Assembly: GCA_035528905.1 (NCBI GenBank)
Contig: DATKXU010000051.1
Coordinates: forward strand, 1 to 64,000
DNA from: DATKXU01 sp035528905
Lineage (GTDB): Bacteria > Armatimonadota > UBA5829 > DTJY01
Reading direction: 5' to 3'
DNA length: 64,000 bases
In this document: positions 34,690-42,837 of the stretch, one piece after another
How the letters are laid out: every line of letters starts with the position of its first letter
Numbering within the stretch: the first letter of the stretch is position 1
Program-made: the position numbers and the translations under genes
Notes under the pieces: generated by a model
The model's input: the letters and a program-made list of their open reading frames with translations, nothing else
Databases searched by the model: none
Told to the model about the DNA's origin: nothing

Positions 34690-35670
34690 CTAAACCTGCA
34701 CAGCCTTCCCAGTACGCGCGGACTGAATAGCCCCCTCCAGCACGGCGACTGCCGCACGCCCTTCAGCGCCGCCGGTCTCGGGACGCCTGCCGGTGAGAAC
34801 GCACTCGCCGAACTCGCGAAACTCATCCGCCAGCGCATCGAGCGATCCTACCGGTACGTCTTCCGGCTTGCTGTCAATATCGAAATGCGTTAACCGGCCG
34901 CGCACGAAATCAACCTCGAGCCAGCCGGTCGTGCCGTAGATTGACATGAACACCTTGTTGGGCGACACGTAAGTCGAACTGACACAGCCCAATACATCGC
35001 TCTTGAACCGGATGATGACCGCTGTGATCTCGTCCGGCTCGTACTCGCGGAACTTCTTGGTCATAATGCTGGTGACCTCGGCGCTCGGCCCGGCTATGTA
35101 GTGCATGGCGTCAATCTGATGGGTGCCGAGCACGTTCAACGGCCCGCCTGGGCATTTGTCGTTGTACCAGCGCCACATCTCGGGAGTCAGCGTCCAACCG
35201 CCTCTGTGCGACTGGTGCCCCTCAAGCATCACGAGATCGCCGATCTTGCCGTCCTCGATCATCTTCTTCGCAAGGCGTATTACCGGGCTGCGGCGAAGAC
35301 TGTGCCCGACCTGGAGAACGACACCTGCATCCTCGCACGCCTGGATCATCGTATCCGCCTCGGCAAGTGTATTCGCAATCGGCTTCTCGACCCAGACGTG
35401 CTTGCCCCAGCCAGCCGCCTCAATCGCAAGTTGCGCATGGACGTGGTTCGGAACGACGAGTATCACCCCTTCCACCGCGGGATTCTCCAGCACTTCCTGG
35501 AACGAGCCTGCCGGCGGGACCTGTATCTGACCCCGGTAGCGCTCAATCACCTGCTGGTCGGCATCAAACCAGGTGACCAGCTCCAGGTTTCGCGAGTTGG
35601 CAATCGCCGGGAGGCTCCAAGAGCCGCCCCAACCGCCCAGACCTATTAGTGCAACGCCGACTTTCCTCAC
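34690..35670 (-). CDS. Gfo/Idh/MocA-family oxidoreductase within the pyr operon
   Basis: 326 residues: N-terminal Rossmann domain (GVALIGLGGWGGSW) with the family EKP motif (HVWVEKPIANT, about 90-100) and a C-terminal beta-sheet domain. Such NAD(P)-dependent enzymes act on sugars, inositols or similar. Its ATG overlaps the pyrC stop by four bases, so it is translated with the pyrimidine genes, where carA would normally be. A role in pyrimidine synthesis is not expected; it may be a passenger gene. The substrate is unknown. Confidence 0.88.
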   Translation of the reverse strand: MRKVGVALIGLGGWGGSWSLPAIANSRNLELVTWFDADQQVIERYRGQIQVPPAGSFQEVLENPAVEGVILVVPNHVHAQLAIEAAGWGKHVWVEKPIANTLAEADTMIQACEDAGVVLQVGHSLRRSPVIRLAKKMIEDGKIGDLVMLEGHQSHRGGWTLTPEMWRWYNDKCPGGPLNVLGTHQIDAMHYIAGPSAEVTSIMTKKFREYEPDEITAVIIRFKSDVLGCVSSTYVSPNKVFMSIYGTTGWLEVDFVRGRLTHFDIDSKPEDVPVGSLDALADEFREFGECVLTGRRPETGGAEGRAAVAVLEGAIQSARTGKAVQV

Positions 35671-36977
35671 GCGACCACCTCACCGGCTCTCGCTACTATT
35701 CGCCCATTGACCAGGACAAGCACCGGCACGCCGGTCAGCTTCCTCCCGGCAAGCGGGGTGTTCTTCGAGCGCGAATGGAATCTCGAGGGATCCACGACAA
35801 ACTCCGCGGCCGGATCAACGACGGTCACATCGGCAGCCTTCCCGACCTGCAAGGTTCCACTGTCCAGGCCCAGGATTCGAGCCGGAGCCGAGGACATCTT
35901 CTCGAATGCGTCAGACAGCGAGAGCATGCCCGGCTTCACAAGCTCTGTGACCACCAGGCCCACAGCCGTCTCCAGGCCGACCATGCCGCTTGCCGCAGCC
36001 GCGAACTCGGTTTCCTTCTCCTCAATCGCATGAGGCGCATGATCGGTCGCGATGACGTCTATCGTGCCGTCCGCCAGGCCTTCCTTGACGGCCGCGACAT
36101 CATCCGCTGTCCGCAGCGGCGGATTCATCTTAGCATTCGTGTCATATCCCTTGACGGCTTCCTCGGTCAGGCTGAAGTACTGCGGACACGTCTCGCAGGT
36201 GATCTGCAGCCCGGCTTCCTTCGCGCGGCGTATAAACTCCACCGAGCCCCTTGTGCTCACGTGCGCCACGTGCATGCGGCATCCCGTCAATCGGGCCAGC
36301 ATTATGTTTCGGGCCACAGCGATCTCCTCCGCCTCAGCAGGGATGCCTCTCAAGCCGAGTATGGTCGCCGTCAGCCCCTCATTCATCAATCCCTCGTCGC
36401 TGAGCGACTTGTCCTCACAGTGGAGGATCACGGGCACGCCGAACATGGCGCAGTAGTCCATCACCCGCCGCATGAGGCTGGAATTCTGGATAGGAAACGC
36501 GTCGTCGCTGAAGGCTGCCGCGCCTCCCTCTATCATGTCGCCTATCTCCGCCATCTCCTCGCCCTTCAGCTCCTTCGTAAGGGCTCCAATCGGATGGATC
36601 TTGGTAAGGTTGACCTCCTGTGCCCGGCACAGGATGAACTCAACGACCGACCGAGAATCCGTCACCGGGTTGGTGTTCGGCATCGTGGCAACCGCGGTAA
36701 ATCCGCCTGCCGCGGCAGCCTTGGAGCCCGTCGTGATGTCCTCCTTGTACTCGAAGCCAGGCTCCCGGAAGTGGACGTGCATGTCTATCAGGCCCGGCAG
36801 AACCAGTTTGCCGCTGATGTCCTCGACCTGCCCGGGCTTCAGATTGGCGGCCTTCGGGTCGATATCACCTATCTCCGCGATCCTGCCAGACTCGACGAGG
36901 ACGTCTGCGACCTTGTCCAGGCTCTGGGACGGGTCAACTACCCTTCCACCTTTAAGCAGCAACGGCATCTTCTGCAC
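35667..36977 (-). CDS. pyrC: Dihydroorotase
   Basis: 436 residues, type I dihydroorotase of the amidohydrolase superfamily: zinc ligands in DMHVHFREPG (about 60), carboxylated-lysine region, and ATDHAPH (about 304). Closes the ring of carbamoyl aspartate. The start overlaps the pyrB end by 26 bp; the end overlaps the oxidoreductase by four. Confidence 0.96.
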   Translation of the reverse strand: MQKMPLLLKGGRVVDPSQSLDKVADVLVESGRIAEIGDIDPKAANLKPGQVEDISGKLVLPGLIDMHVHFREPGFEYKEDITTGSKAAAAGGFTAVATMPNTNPVTDSRSVVEFILCRAQEVNLTKIHPIGALTKELKGEEMAEIGDMIEGGAAAFSDDAFPIQNSSLMRRVMDYCAMFGVPVILHCEDKSLSDEGLMNEGLTATILGLRGIPAEAEEIAVARNIMLARLTGCRMHVAHVSTRGSVEFIRRAKEAGLQITCETCPQYFSLTEEAVKGYDTNAKMNPPLRTADDVAAVKEGLADGTIDVIATDHAPHAIEEKETEFAAAASGMVGLETAVGLVVTELVKPGMLSLSDAFEKMSSAPARILGLDSGTLQVGKAADVTVVDPAAEFVVDPSRFHSRSKNTPLAGRKLTGVPVLVLVNGRIVARAGEVVA

Positions 36978-37890
36978 CTCCCATCAGCAGGTAAAGCAGA
37001 GCCATCCTGACCGCCACGCCGTTCGTGACCTGTGTAGTGACCATCGAGATGTCGGAATCAGCGACGTCCGGCATGATCTCGACGCCCCGGTTCATCGGGC
37101 CGGGGTGCATGACGATCACGTCCTCCTTCGCCAATTTCAGCCGGTCCCTGGTGATTCCGTAGAGCTTCGAGTACTCGCGGATGCTGGGGAAGAGGCCCGT
37201 CTTCATGCGCTCGAGCTGGATGCGGAGAACATTCACGACATCCGCGCCCTTGATGCCTTCCTCCACGTTCGTGTACACCTCGACCGGGAGACGATTCGCC
37301 TCAGGAGGAATCAATGTCTTCGGGCCGACGAGCCGCACCTTCGCGCCCAGCTTCGTCAGCCCCCACATGTTCGACCGCGCCACGCGGCTGTGCAGGATGT
37401 CCCCGACGATTGCCACCGTCAGCCCGCTGAACCGCTCTTTCTTTTCGTAGATCGTCATCATGTCGAGCAGGCCCTGAGTCGGATGCTCGTGCATCCCGTC
37501 GCCCGCGTTTATCACCGATTCGGGGATCAGGCCGGCGACGAAATGCGGCGCCCCCGACGCCGAATGCCGCATGATGAAAACATCAGGTTTCATGGAGCGA
37601 AGGGTAAGGATTGTATCCTTCAGCGACTCTCCCTTCACGACGCTGCTGGTAGACGGCGCGATGCTCGAGACATCCGCGCTCATGATCTTCGCCGCCACTT
37701 CGAACGAAGTTCGCGTCCGGGTGCTCGGCTCGTAGAATAGCGTCACTATCGAGCGCCCCCGGAGCGTCGGCACCTTCTTGATCTGGCGCCCGAGTATCTC
37801 CTTGAAGGAGATAGCCGTCTGCAGAATCAGCTCGATCTCCTCAGCCGTGATCTCCTCCAGACCGAGGATGTCTTTCCTTTTCAAACGCAT
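36952..37890 (-). CDS. pyrB: Aspartate carbamoyltransferase catalytic chain
   Basis: 312 residues with the carbamoyl-phosphate motif FYEPSTRTRTSFE (about 53-65) and HPTQGLLDM (about 137). Joins carbamoyl phosphate to aspartate. No pyrI regulatory chain follows, as is usual in PyrR-controlled operons. Second gene, 28 bp after pyrR. Confidence 0.97.
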   Translation of the reverse strand: MRLKRKDILGLEEITAEEIELILQTAISFKEILGRQIKKVPTLRGRSIVTLFYEPSTRTRTSFEVAAKIMSADVSSIAPSTSSVVKGESLKDTILTLRSMKPDVFIMRHSASGAPHFVAGLIPESVINAGDGMHEHPTQGLLDMMTIYEKKERFSGLTVAIVGDILHSRVARSNMWGLTKLGAKVRLVGPKTLIPPEANRLPVEVYTNVEEGIKGADVVNVLRIQLERMKTGLFPSIREYSKLYGITRDRLKLAKEDVIVMHPGPMNRGVEIMPDVADSDISMVTTQVTNGVAVRMALLYLLMGGAEDAVAA

Positions 37891-37918
37891 CTGCTCGCCC
37901 CCTATCAGCCGCCAGCCA

Positions 37919-38467
37919 CTAACTGCGCTGTCCGCGCTGCTTCACTATGTACACCTTGTCCTCGCCTTCGATCTCCTTGAGGTGAACATCAACCGCTTCC
38001 CTGCGCGAGGTCGGCAGGTTCTTGCCCACGTAGTCCGGCCGGACGGGAAGTTCTCGATGCCCCCGGTCGACGAGGACGGCCAGTTGAATGGCCGCGGGTC
38101 GTCCCATATCCATCAAAGCATCGAGCGCGCATCGGACTGTGCGCCCCGTATAGACGACCTCGTCCACGAGGACTATCCTGCGCCCGTTGACATCGAATGG
38201 AATCTCCGTCTGGCCTACCACGGGCTGCCTGGTGAGGATGTCGTCGCGGTACAGGGCAATGTCCAGCGCGCCCACCGGAATCCTGGTTCCCTCGATGTCG
38301 CCGATCAGCTTTGCGAGTCGTTCGGCAAGCGGCACGCCCTTCCTCCTGATGCCGACGACCGCCAGATTCTCCGCGCCCTTGTTCTTCTCGATTATCTCGT
38401 GCGCGATGCGCGTCAAGGCGCGGCGAATTTCATCCGCATCCATGACCTGCGAGTCTTGCTCAGCCAT
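37919..38467 (-). CDS. pyrR: PyrR regulator / uracil phosphoribosyltransferase
   Basis: 182 residues from ATG 38465-38467, with GGGAGG upstream. Type I phosphoribosyltransferase fold with PRPP loop VLVDEVVYTGRT (about 97-108) and the RNA-binding basic patch typical of PyrR. Binds UMP and the leader RNA to promote termination of its own operon; the matching binding loop is visible at 38567-38596. First gene of the operon. Confidence 0.95.
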   Translation of the reverse strand: MAEQDSQVMDADEIRRALTRIAHEIIEKNKGAENLAVVGIRRKGVPLAERLAKLIGDIEGTRIPVGALDIALYRDDILTRQPVVGQTEIPFDVNGRRIVLVDEVVYTGRTVRCALDALMDMGRPAAIQLAVLVDRGHRELPVRPDYVGKNLPTSRREAVDVHLKEIEGEDKVYIVKQRGQRS

Positions 38468-38495
38468 GCCTGCGAGCCTCCCTTCCTCCACGTAC

Positions 38496-38596
38496 AAAAA
38501 AGCCCCCCTGCTGAGGTTAGCAAGGAGGCGTGAATTGCCGTCGGTAACCCTTTGTAATCACACGCACCCTTGTCGGCCTCACAGGACCAACTTAAA
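38496..38596 (-). promoter_or_regulatory. PyrR-binding attenuator leader of the pyr operon
   Basis: On the minus strand the leader contains GGTCCTGTGAGGCCGACAAGG (within 38567-38596), which matches the PyrR-binding anti-antiterminator loop of Bacillus operons, then an 11-bp terminator stem GCCTCCTTGCT/AGCAGGGGGGC with six Ts (38496-38529). UMP-loaded PyrR would favour the terminator and switch off the operon. Confidence 0.88.
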
Positions 38597-38618
38597 GGCG
38601 TCCAGTCCAATTTTCGGA

Positions 38619-38647
38619 AGTATACCAGACCGGCAACACCTTGTCAA
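38619..38647 (-). promoter_or_regulatory. Consensus promoter of the pyr operon
   Basis: Minus strand TTGACA (38642-38647), 17-bp spacer, TATACT (38619-38624). Start near 38612, about 16 bases before the PyrR loop. Confidence 0.87.
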
Positions 38648-38664
38648 GCAAAAATTTTCGTGAT

Positions 38665-38693
38665 TTGACAAACGCGAGAACGGGGTATACCCC
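38665..38693 (+). promoter_or_regulatory. Promoter-like region and palindrome ahead of prxU
   Basis: TTGACA (38665-38670) and TATACC (38686-38691) are only 15 bp apart, shorter than optimal. The -10 lies inside a perfect 12-bp palindrome GGGGTATACCCC (38682-38693), a candidate operator. A regulator that realigns a short-spaced promoter (MerR style) would fit, but this is inference. Confidence 0.5.
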
Positions 38694-38746
38694 TTACGCC
38701 CGCTAAGCAAGGTGCCTTTGGAAAAAACGCTGAAGGAGGGACGATT

Positions 38747-39349
38747 ATGGCAGTATTGGTAGGCAAGCCCGCTCCGGACTTTGAAGCCAGAGCCTTCGTA
38801 GACGGCGGTTTCAAGGACATCAAGCTGTCCGATTACCAGGGCAAATGGGCGATGCTCTGTTTCTACCCGGGAGATTTCACATTCGTCTGACCGACCGAAC
38901 TGGCGGCAGTTGCCGTCAAATTTCCCGAACTCAACGAGCTCGGCGTCGAGGTGCTCTCGATAAGCGTGGACAGCGCCTTCTGCCATAAGGTCTGGCAGGA
39001 GACAGAGCTTTCCAAGATGGTCGAGGGAGGCGTGCCCTTCCCTATGCTTTCGGATCCAGGCGGAAAGGTAGGGACGCTCTACGGCGTATACGATGAGGAG
39101 GCCGGGGTCAATATTCGAGGCCGTGTCATCATAGACCCGGATGGGATCATCCAAGCGATGGAGGTTCTGACGCCGCCGGTCGGCAGAAACGTGGCCGAGC
39201 TGCTGCGGCAGGTGAAGGCATTCCAGCACGTGCGGGCCACAGGCGAAGTCACTCCGTCCGGCTGGCAGCCCGGAAAGCCGACTCTCAAGCCCAGCCCGGA
39301 CCTGGTTGGCAAGGTCTGGACCGTCTGGAAGCCGGACATGGCGTTCTAG
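38747..39349 (+). CDS. prxU: Peroxiredoxin with in-frame UGA at the peroxidatic position (probable selenoprotein, PrxU-like)
   Basis: Reading through the TGA at 38888-38890 gives 200 residues of an AhpC/Prx1-type peroxiredoxin: APDFEARAFV at the N-terminus, then FYPGDFTFV-U48-PTEL, where every homologue has the peroxidatic Cys (FVCPTE). The reading frame is intact on both sides, with start ATG 38747 after GAAGGAGGG. A hairpin starts 11 bases after the UGA. Residue 169 is Thr (GEVTPSGW) where classical AhpC has the resolving Cys; C38 and C79 remain. Reduces peroxides in the cytosol. Selenocysteine genes (selA, selB, selC, selD) are not in the window. Automatic annotation would split it into a short ORF and a truncated one at 38951. 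Confidence 0.87.
38888..38918 (+). promoter_or_regulatory. UGA codon and SECIS-like hairpin
   Basis: TGA at 38888-38890. Hairpin TGGCGGC-AGTT-GCCGTCA (38901-38918): seven base pairs including one G-U, four-base loop with G in the second position. The loop starts 17 bases after the UGA, inside the window reported for bacterial SECIS elements, which need a G in the first two loop positions. Confidence 0.72.
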
Positions 39350-39505
39350 CAGCCAACCGACAAAGTCTTGTCCTTTCCGATTCAGGTTTTGGGCTGGGTT
39401 CCACTGCTTCGTTCCCGGAAATAGGGATTCGCTTCACGGTTCTCTAGCCAGGAACTCCGCACAAGCACCCGTGGACGATTAGAACGCCGGCCCAGCAAGC
39501 GCGAT

Positions 39506-39534
39506 TTGACATCCAGCATACTTTGTGTTAGATT
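39506..39534 (+). promoter_or_regulatory. Promoter of lysA
   Basis: TTGACA (39506-39511), 17-bp spacer, TAGATT (39529-39534). Start expected near 39541. Confidence 0.65.
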
Positions 39535-39538
39535 AATG

Positions 39539-39576
39539 CGAACCAGCGGGCATCGGCGCAGACTGGTTCGTTTTTG
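39539..39576 (+). terminator. Hairpin with T-run between the lysA promoter and lysA
   Basis: CGAACCAG (39539-39546), 16-base loop, CTGGTTCG (39563-39570) then TTTTTG. It can end read-through from prxU; because the lysA transcript should begin at about its 5' edge, it may also shape the lysA leader. Confidence 0.6.
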
Positions 39577-39615
39577 TATGTTGACCGGGGAGCGCCGGTG
39601 CGTGGAGCAGACACC

Positions 39616-40947
39616 ATGATGCGTTTTGGCACCCAGACTGTGAACTCAAAAGGTCATCTCGAGATCGGCGGATGTGACGCCGTCGAACTGGCGGAGCGTT
39701 TCGGCACGCCCCTGTACGTGATGGACGAGAAGCTCATCCGGCAGAACTGCCGGGACTACTTGAACGGCTTCAGGTCCAGGTACGCGAGAACCGACATCGC
39801 ATTCGCGGGAAAGGCGTTTCTCACGGCGGCGACCTGCCGCATAATGGACCAGGAAGGTCTCGGCCTCGATGTAGTTTCGGCGGGTGAAGTGTATACCGCG
39901 CTCAAAGCAGACTTTCCGATGGACCGCCTGTACTTTCACGGGAATTACAAGTCCGAGGCCGAGATTCGGATGGCTCTGGACAAGGGCGTCGGCCGGATTG
40001 TCGTTGATAGCGTCTACGAGCTCGAGGTTCTGAACTCGCTGGCTCTCGAGACGGGCAGGAAGGCCGATATCCTGCTCAGGTTGACGCCCGGAATAGACCC
40101 GCACACGCATCGCCTGATCCGGCTTGGCCAGGCCGATACGAAGTTCGGGTTGAACGTAAAGGACGGCTCGGCCATGTCCGCCGTCAAGCGCGCCTTAGAG
40201 CTGCCTGGGATCAGCCTGCGCGGAATCCACTGCCACATAGGCTCGCAGCTCCTCGACACGCAGGCCCATACCGCGGCAGTGCAAATCATGGTCGAATTCG
40301 CCAGGCAGGTTCTGGACGAGACGGGACTCGCAATCGAGGAAATCAACACCGGCGGGGGCCTCGGCATACGCTACTTCGAAGGCCAGCAGCCGCCTACGAT
40401 TGATCAGTTCGCCGCCGACGTGACCGGCGCATTCATCCAGTCGCTTAAGGAGTTCGCCCTGCCTCATCAGCCGAAGCTCGTGCAGGAGCCGGGCAGATCT
40501 ATCGTCGGGACGGCCGGCACCACGCTGTACACGGTGGGGCCGATCAAGCGGGTGCCCATCACCGAGGAGCCTGAGTATCGGGTCTACGTCGCCGTTGACG
40601 GCGGATTGAGCGACAACCCGCGGCCGCTGCTCTACGACGCGGTCTATCAGGCACTCGTGGCGAACAAGGCCGACGGAGAACCCTCGCAGGTGGTCACAAT
40701 CTCAGGAAAGCACTGCGAGGCGGACACTCTCATCCAGGACGCAAGAATTGCGGAAGTCGCGCCCGGTGATATACTGGCGGTTTACTGCACTGGGGCGTAT
40801 AACTATTCGATGGCGAGCAACTACAACAGGCTGCCGCGTCCAGCGGCGGTCCTGGTCGCCGACGGCGAGGCGGATGTCATAGTTGAGCGGGAAACGCTGG
40901 ACGACCTCGTTCGGCACGATGTGATCCCGGCGCGGCTCAACCGATAG
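39616..40947 (+). CDS. lysA: Diaminopimelate decarboxylase
   Basis: 443 residues from ATG 39616 behind GGAG; an ATG one codon later is equally possible. Fold-III PLP enzyme: cofactor lysine in IAFAGKAFLT, HCHIGSQL, GGGLGIRY and EPGRSIVGTAG. The active-site HCEADTLIQD (about 385) matches the CESGD-type loop. Makes lysine from meso-diaminopimelate. It has its own promoter; M50 protease and trpS follow on the same strand. Confidence 0.95.
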   Translation: MMRFGTQTVNSKGHLEIGGCDAVELAERFGTPLYVMDEKLIRQNCRDYLNGFRSRYARTDIAFAGKAFLTAATCRIMDQEGLGLDVVSAGEVYTALKADFPMDRLYFHGNYKSEAEIRMALDKGVGRIVVDSVYELEVLNSLALETGRKADILLRLTPGIDPHTHRLIRLGQADTKFGLNVKDGSAMSAVKRALELPGISLRGIHCHIGSQLLDTQAHTAAVQIMVEFARQVLDETGLAIEEINTGGGLGIRYFEGQQPPTIDQFAADVTGAFIQSLKEFALPHQPKLVQEPGRSIVGTAGTTLYTVGPIKRVPITEEPEYRVYVAVDGGLSDNPRPLLYDAVYQALVANKADGEPSQVVTISGKHCEADTLIQDARIAEVAPGDILAVYCTGAYNYSMASNYNRLPRPAAVLVADGEADVIVERETLDDLVRHDVIPARLNR

Positions 40948-40976
40948 GCGAGGATCCGCCCACTGAGAGAAAGCGT

Positions 40977-41609
40977 ATGTTTACAAACATGCCGGACATT
41001 CAGACCATGGCCATGTACGTGCTGGCCTTCCTGATGGCCATAACCGTCCATGAGTGCGCGCACGCGCGCGCGGCGCTCGCAGCAGGCGATGACACGGCCA
41101 AGCGCATGGGCAGAATTTCACTGAACCCACTAGATCACCTTGACCCTATTGGGACACTGATGTTCGTGGCGACCATGCTGAGCGGGTTCGGACTGGCATG
41201 GGGCAAGCCTGTCCCGGTGAACCCGTACTACTTCAGAAGCCCAAGGTGGGACTCACTGAAGGTCTCGCTTTGGGGACCGCTGTCGAACGTGATAGCTGCG
41301 GTTGTCCTCGCTTTGCTGCTGAGGTTCGTGGTCGTTCCATGGCTGCCACTGTATATTCCCTTGGTGGTGGTATGCATCATGTTCAATCTGGTGCTCGCCT
41401 TCTTCAATATGATACCGATCCCGCCTTTGGACGGATCGAAGGTCCTATCAAGCTTGCTTCCGATGGAGCTGGCGCGTCGTTACGATTTCACAATGGGGCG
41501 CTATGGATTAATCGTACTGCTGGTTGTACTTATCACCGGTATCGCCGGGCTTGTCATCGGACCGCCGGTGCGATTCTTCTTGAGTCTGCTCGTCGGCCTG
41601 GCGACTTAA
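40977..41609 (+). CDS. Site-2-protease-like M50 membrane metalloprotease
   Basis: 210 residues with five or six hydrophobic helices. The zinc motif HECAH is at residues 25-29 and the third ligand in NMIPIPPLDGSK (about 145). Compact FtsH-independent S2P subfamily (YwhC-like) without PDZ or CBS domains. Cleaves membrane proteins within the bilayer; the substrate is unknown. Commonly next to trpS/scpA in Gram-positives and relatives, as here. Confidence 0.92.
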   Translation: MFTNMPDIQTMAMYVLAFLMAITVHECAHARAALAAGDDTAKRMGRISLNPLDHLDPIGTLMFVATMLSGFGLAWGKPVPVNPYYFRSPRWDSLKVSLWGPLSNVIAAVVLALLLRFVVVPWLPLYIPLVVVCIMFNLVLAFFNMIPIPPLDGSKVLSSLLPMELARRYDFTMGRYGLIVLLVVLITGIAGLVIGPPVRFFLSLLVGLAT

Positions 41610-41655
41610 CCACTTCGAGTGCAATGTGCGGCGGCTTCGGGTCACGAGGTGTACA

Positions 41656-42645
41656 ATGGCGAAGAAGGGCCGGATCGTCAGCGGCATGCAGCCAACGGGG
41701 ATGCTTCACCTCGGCAACCTGGAAGGCGCGCTCTGCAACTGGGTGAGGCTGCAGGATGACTACGAGACCTTTGTCTTCGTCGCGGATTGGCACGCGCTCA
41801 CAACGTTCTACGAGCGGCCGGATGAGATAGCGAAGTACACCCCGGAAGTGGCCATGGATTTCATCGCCGCAGGAATGGATCCCGAAAAGGCCGTGATCTT
41901 CAGACAGTCGGACGTCAAGGAGCACGCCGAGCTGCATCTTCTGCTCTCTATGGTGACGCCTGTTCCCTGGCTGGAGCGCGTGCCAACGTACAAAGAGAAG
42001 CGGGACGAGCTGGCAGGCGAGGGCGCCTCATACGGATTGCTCGGATACCCTGTTCTGCAGGCGGCGGATATCCTGATATACAAGGCTGACGCCGTCCCAG
42101 TCGGCCAAGACCAGCTCCCCCACCTCGAACTGACACGCGAGATTGCCCGAAGATTCAACCACCTATACGGGCACGTGTTCCCCGAACCCAAGCCACTGCT
42201 CACGGAAAGTCCAGTCGTGCTCGGACTTGACGGGCGGAAGATGAGCAAGTCGTATAGCAACACAATCCTGATCTCCGATTCGCCCGATGCGATCGAAGCA
42301 AAGGTCATGACGATGTACACCGACCCGTTGAAGATATACAAGACCGATCCCGGCCATCCGGAAGCCTGCCCGGTATATGCGCTTCACCTCATTTACAACA
42401 AGGAGGAAGCTGCCAGGGTAGAGCGCGAATGTAGATTAGGAGCGCTTGGCTGCGTGCAGGACAAGCGAGACCTGGCTCAGGCAATCATCCAGGCACTTGC
42501 GCCGATCCATGCTCGCAGGCGTGAACTCGAACGCCAGCCTGAAGAGGTAGAGCGCATTCTCAAGCAGGGGGCAGAGCGCGCCAGGGCTGCCGCCGCGGAG
42601 ACGATGGATCAGGTGCGCGCGGCGGTTAAGCTAGACGACAGCTAA
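41656..42645 (+). CDS. trpS: Tryptophanyl-tRNA synthetase
   Basis: 329 residues from ATG 41656 (CGAGGTG upstream). Class I synthetase with the HIGH-type PTGMLHLGN (13-21) and KMSKS loop DGRKMSKSYSN (about 194-204). Charges tRNA-Trp. Standard length for bacterial TrpRS. Confidence 0.96.
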   Translation: MAKKGRIVSGMQPTGMLHLGNLEGALCNWVRLQDDYETFVFVADWHALTTFYERPDEIAKYTPEVAMDFIAAGMDPEKAVIFRQSDVKEHAELHLLLSMVTPVPWLERVPTYKEKRDELAGEGASYGLLGYPVLQAADILIYKADAVPVGQDQLPHLELTREIARRFNHLYGHVFPEPKPLLTESPVVLGLDGRKMSKSYSNTILISDSPDAIEAKVMTMYTDPLKIYKTDPGHPEACPVYALHLIYNKEEAARVERECRLGALGCVQDKRDLAQAIIQALAPIHARRRELERQPEEVERILKQGAERARAAAAETMDQVRAAVKLDDS

Positions 42646-42689
42646 GAGAGGCAACCCTAAGCGTCCTTTCCATTTGTGAGAGAGAAGTT

Positions 42690-42729
42690 CCCCCTTCCCG
42701 TTTCGGGAAGGGGGTCAGGGGGTTAGGTT
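42690..42729. repeat. CCCCCTTCCCG hairpin repeat
   Basis: Perfect inverted repeat CCCCCTTCCCG-ttt-CGGGAAGGGGG followed by GGGGGTTAGGT. Almost the same 40 bp recur at 53270-53310. A further C-rich stretch ending GTGAGGGG runs to 42778; nothing else is evident before scpA. Confidence 0.75.
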
Positions 42730-42837
42730 AACCTCACCCCGGCCTTTGGCCACCCCTCTCCCACAGAGTGAGGGGCTACCGGTGCCATCGCCGAAAGCAA
42801 AATACATTGCTGAGGTTTCGCACAAAGAGCGAAGCAC

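Noticed and set aside
35649..37740. Long open frames opposite pyrC/pyrB
   Set aside because: Shadows of well-identified enzymes.
38747..39349. Peroxiredoxin as a pseudogene
   Set aside because: The only disruption is a UGA at the exact catalytic position, with a SECIS-like hairpin; the rest of the frame is intact.
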